Origin: Candidatus Saccharimonadota bacterium
GTDB lineage: Bacteria > Patescibacteriota > Saccharimonadia > Saccharimonadales > Saccharimonadaceae
Assembly: GCA_017964115.1 (NCBI GenBank)
Contig: JAGCSL010000005.1
Location: 1 to 5,992 of the forward strand
Direction of reading: 5' to 3'
Length of the DNA stretch: 5,992 nt
Shown in pieces: positions 5,469 to 5,992 of this stretch (its first letter is position 1; each line of letters starts with the position of its first letter). The notes under the pieces are model-generated. The model did not search any database. It was not told the origin of the DNA and saw only the letters and a list, made by a program, of their open reading frames with translations. A program made the position numbers and the translations under genes.

Positions 5469-5619
5469 AATTCACCTCCTGAGTGAAAAAGAAACAAACA
5501 ACAAGTTACGGGCTACGTGAAAGATTCACATAACTTGAACTAGCCACTAGCGTGAATGGACAATTCAAGTTATGCAAATCATAACGCTGTTGTATTAACT
5601 TACTTTACCAAAGGGCAAT
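5469..5619 (-). promoter_or_regulatory. Structured 5' leader with competing inverted repeats (possible cis-regulatory RNA)
   Basis: In minus-strand order: segment A CATAACTTGAA (5574-5564), segment B TTCAAGTTATG (5539-5529) and segment C TAACTTG (5508-5502). A and B form a perfect 11-bp stem with a 24-base loop. B can instead pair with C over 7 bp, and a U-rich stretch follows C. A small GTGAA/TTCAC hairpin (5529-5525, 5521-5517) lies between B and C. A last TTCAC/GTGAA pair (5487-5483, 5475-5471) puts the AGGAG ribosome binding site in its loop. I recognise no known riboswitch class. The 11-bp repeat could also be a DNA operator. Confidence 0.5.
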
Positions 5620-5625
5620 ACACGT

Positions 5626-5654
5626 ATTATAGCACAGATTGAGATATTTGTCAA
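5626..5654 (-). promoter_or_regulatory. Perfect-consensus promoter for the 5118-5468 gene
   Basis: Read on the minus strand: TTGACA (5654-5649), a 17-base spacer, and TATAAT (5631-5626) with extended -10 TGC. It shares TTGACAAATAT and TGTGCTATAAT with the promoter at 4186-4214, so the two are probably related by descent. Confidence 0.9.
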
Positions 5655-5679
5655 GTAATATGTGTTTTTATATATTTTT

Positions 5680-5709
5680 ATGTCGTTTATGCATATTTTT
5701 CTGTATAAT
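5680..5709 (+). promoter_or_regulatory. Predicted promoter of the pilin-like gene
   Basis: A perfect TATAAT at 5704-5709 is preceded directly by TG, in the same CTGTATAATA context as the deaminase promoter. The -35 is poor (ATGTCG at 5680-5685, 18-base spacer). Initiation would fall at 5716-5717, the ATG itself. Confidence 0.6.
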
Positions 5710-5716
5710 AATAAGC

Positions 5717-5992
5717 ATGAAAAGGTGTAAAATCCTAATACTCGCGCTAGCAGTATTTTTAAGCGCATCACTCCTAATTGTGCCAAATATTTATGCCAGC
5801 GATGCTTGCACGGTCGCAGGCGAAAAAGATCCGCTCGTTTGCGGTACAAAGTATGGCGACGAGGAGTTAGCTCTTATCGCAACAGTCAAAAACGTATTAA
5901 GCACGATTTATCTCTGGATAGGCATCATATCGGTCATTTTCATCGTTGTAGGCGGCATCACCTATATGACCTCTCAGGGTGATCCCGAAAAA
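5717..5992 (+). CDS. Secreted VirB2/TrbC-type pilin-like membrane protein (3' end cut by window edge)
   Basis: The 92 visible residues start with a Sec signal peptide: basic KRCK, hydrophobic core 6-22, and probable cleavage after YA at 27. A short exposed stretch with C31 and C42, a possible disulfide, follows. A membrane segment begins near 62 (IYLWIGIISVIFIVVGGITY) and runs into TSQGDPEK (85-92). That ending matches the GG-x-x-Y-x-TS-x-GDPEK signature seen in many small Patescibacteria proteins annotated as TrbC/VirB2-like. In the family a second hydrophobic helix follows, here beyond the edge. VirB2/TrbC proteins are pilus subunits of type IV secretion systems; a role in a surface filament or host contact is inferred. 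No Shine-Dalgarno precedes the ATG, and the -10 ends only 7 bases before it, so a leaderless mRNA is likely. No other suitable start is near. Confidence 0.85.
   Translation, partial: MKRCKILILALAVFLSASLLIVPNIYASDACTVAGEKDPLVCGTKYGDEELALIATVKNVLSTIYLWIGIISVIFIVVGGITYMTSQGDPEK

Noticed and set aside
5028..5486. Plus-strand open frame of 152 codons
   Set aside because: It starts inside the tRNA-Tyr terminator, crosses the minus-strand terminator hairpin and mirrors the well-supported minus-strand gene.
5529..5574. loxP-like site (ATAACTT...AAGTTAT arms)
   Set aside because: The spacer is 24 bases, not 8, and the inner arm bases do not match loxP. It sits in a leader where RNA pairing explains it better.

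Overview
The window most likely comes from a Candidate Phyla Radiation (Patescibacteria) genome, probably a Saccharibacteria (TM7)-type organism. This is inferred from three things: the TPR protein at the left edge, of a type common in that group; the small secreted VirB2/TrbC-like pilin with a GGxxYxTSxGDPEK signature at the right edge; and an A-rich, lysine/alanine-heavy coding style. TGA appears as an ordinary stop. No marker gene here proves the assignment.

Layout: (1) 3-746 is the 3' part of a TPR protein gene that enters from the left edge. A promoter in its last codons drives tRNA-Thr(UGU), which ends at an intrinsic terminator. (2) Between that terminator and the next gene lies a small array in which the last 12 bases of the tRNA-Thr gene, CCA included, recur four more times. 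The last copy also supplies the probable -35 of the next promoter. (3) 1023-3530 encodes an 835-residue cytosolic protein: an acidic N-terminal region, a nearly complete adenosine-deaminase catalytic domain and a C-terminal SLOG/Rossmann-like nucleotide-binding domain. (4) 3531-5654 is a patch of more G+C-rich, separately transcribed small genes: a nucleoside 2-deoxyribosyltransferase-like gene (minus), an unrecognised gene (plus), tRNA-Tyr (plus) and a phage-type hypothetical gene (minus). Each of the three protein genes has a perfect TTGACA-N17-TATAAT promoter, all sharing TTGACAAATAT, and its own intrinsic terminator. This resembles the moron cassettes of phages. (5) 5717 onward is the start of the secreted pilin-like gene, apparently on a leaderless mRNA.

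How the genes may work together: the deaminase-SLOG gene and the convergent deoxyribosyltransferase-like gene both point to nucleosides or nucleotide signals. This could reflect salvage, or a nucleotide-based conflict or defence function, but a joint function is only inferred. The 5' leader of the 5118-5468 gene holds competing inverted repeats and could be a regulatory RNA. The most unusual items are the ADA-SLOG fusion, the tRNA-tail repeat array, the trio of matching perfect promoters and the structured leader.
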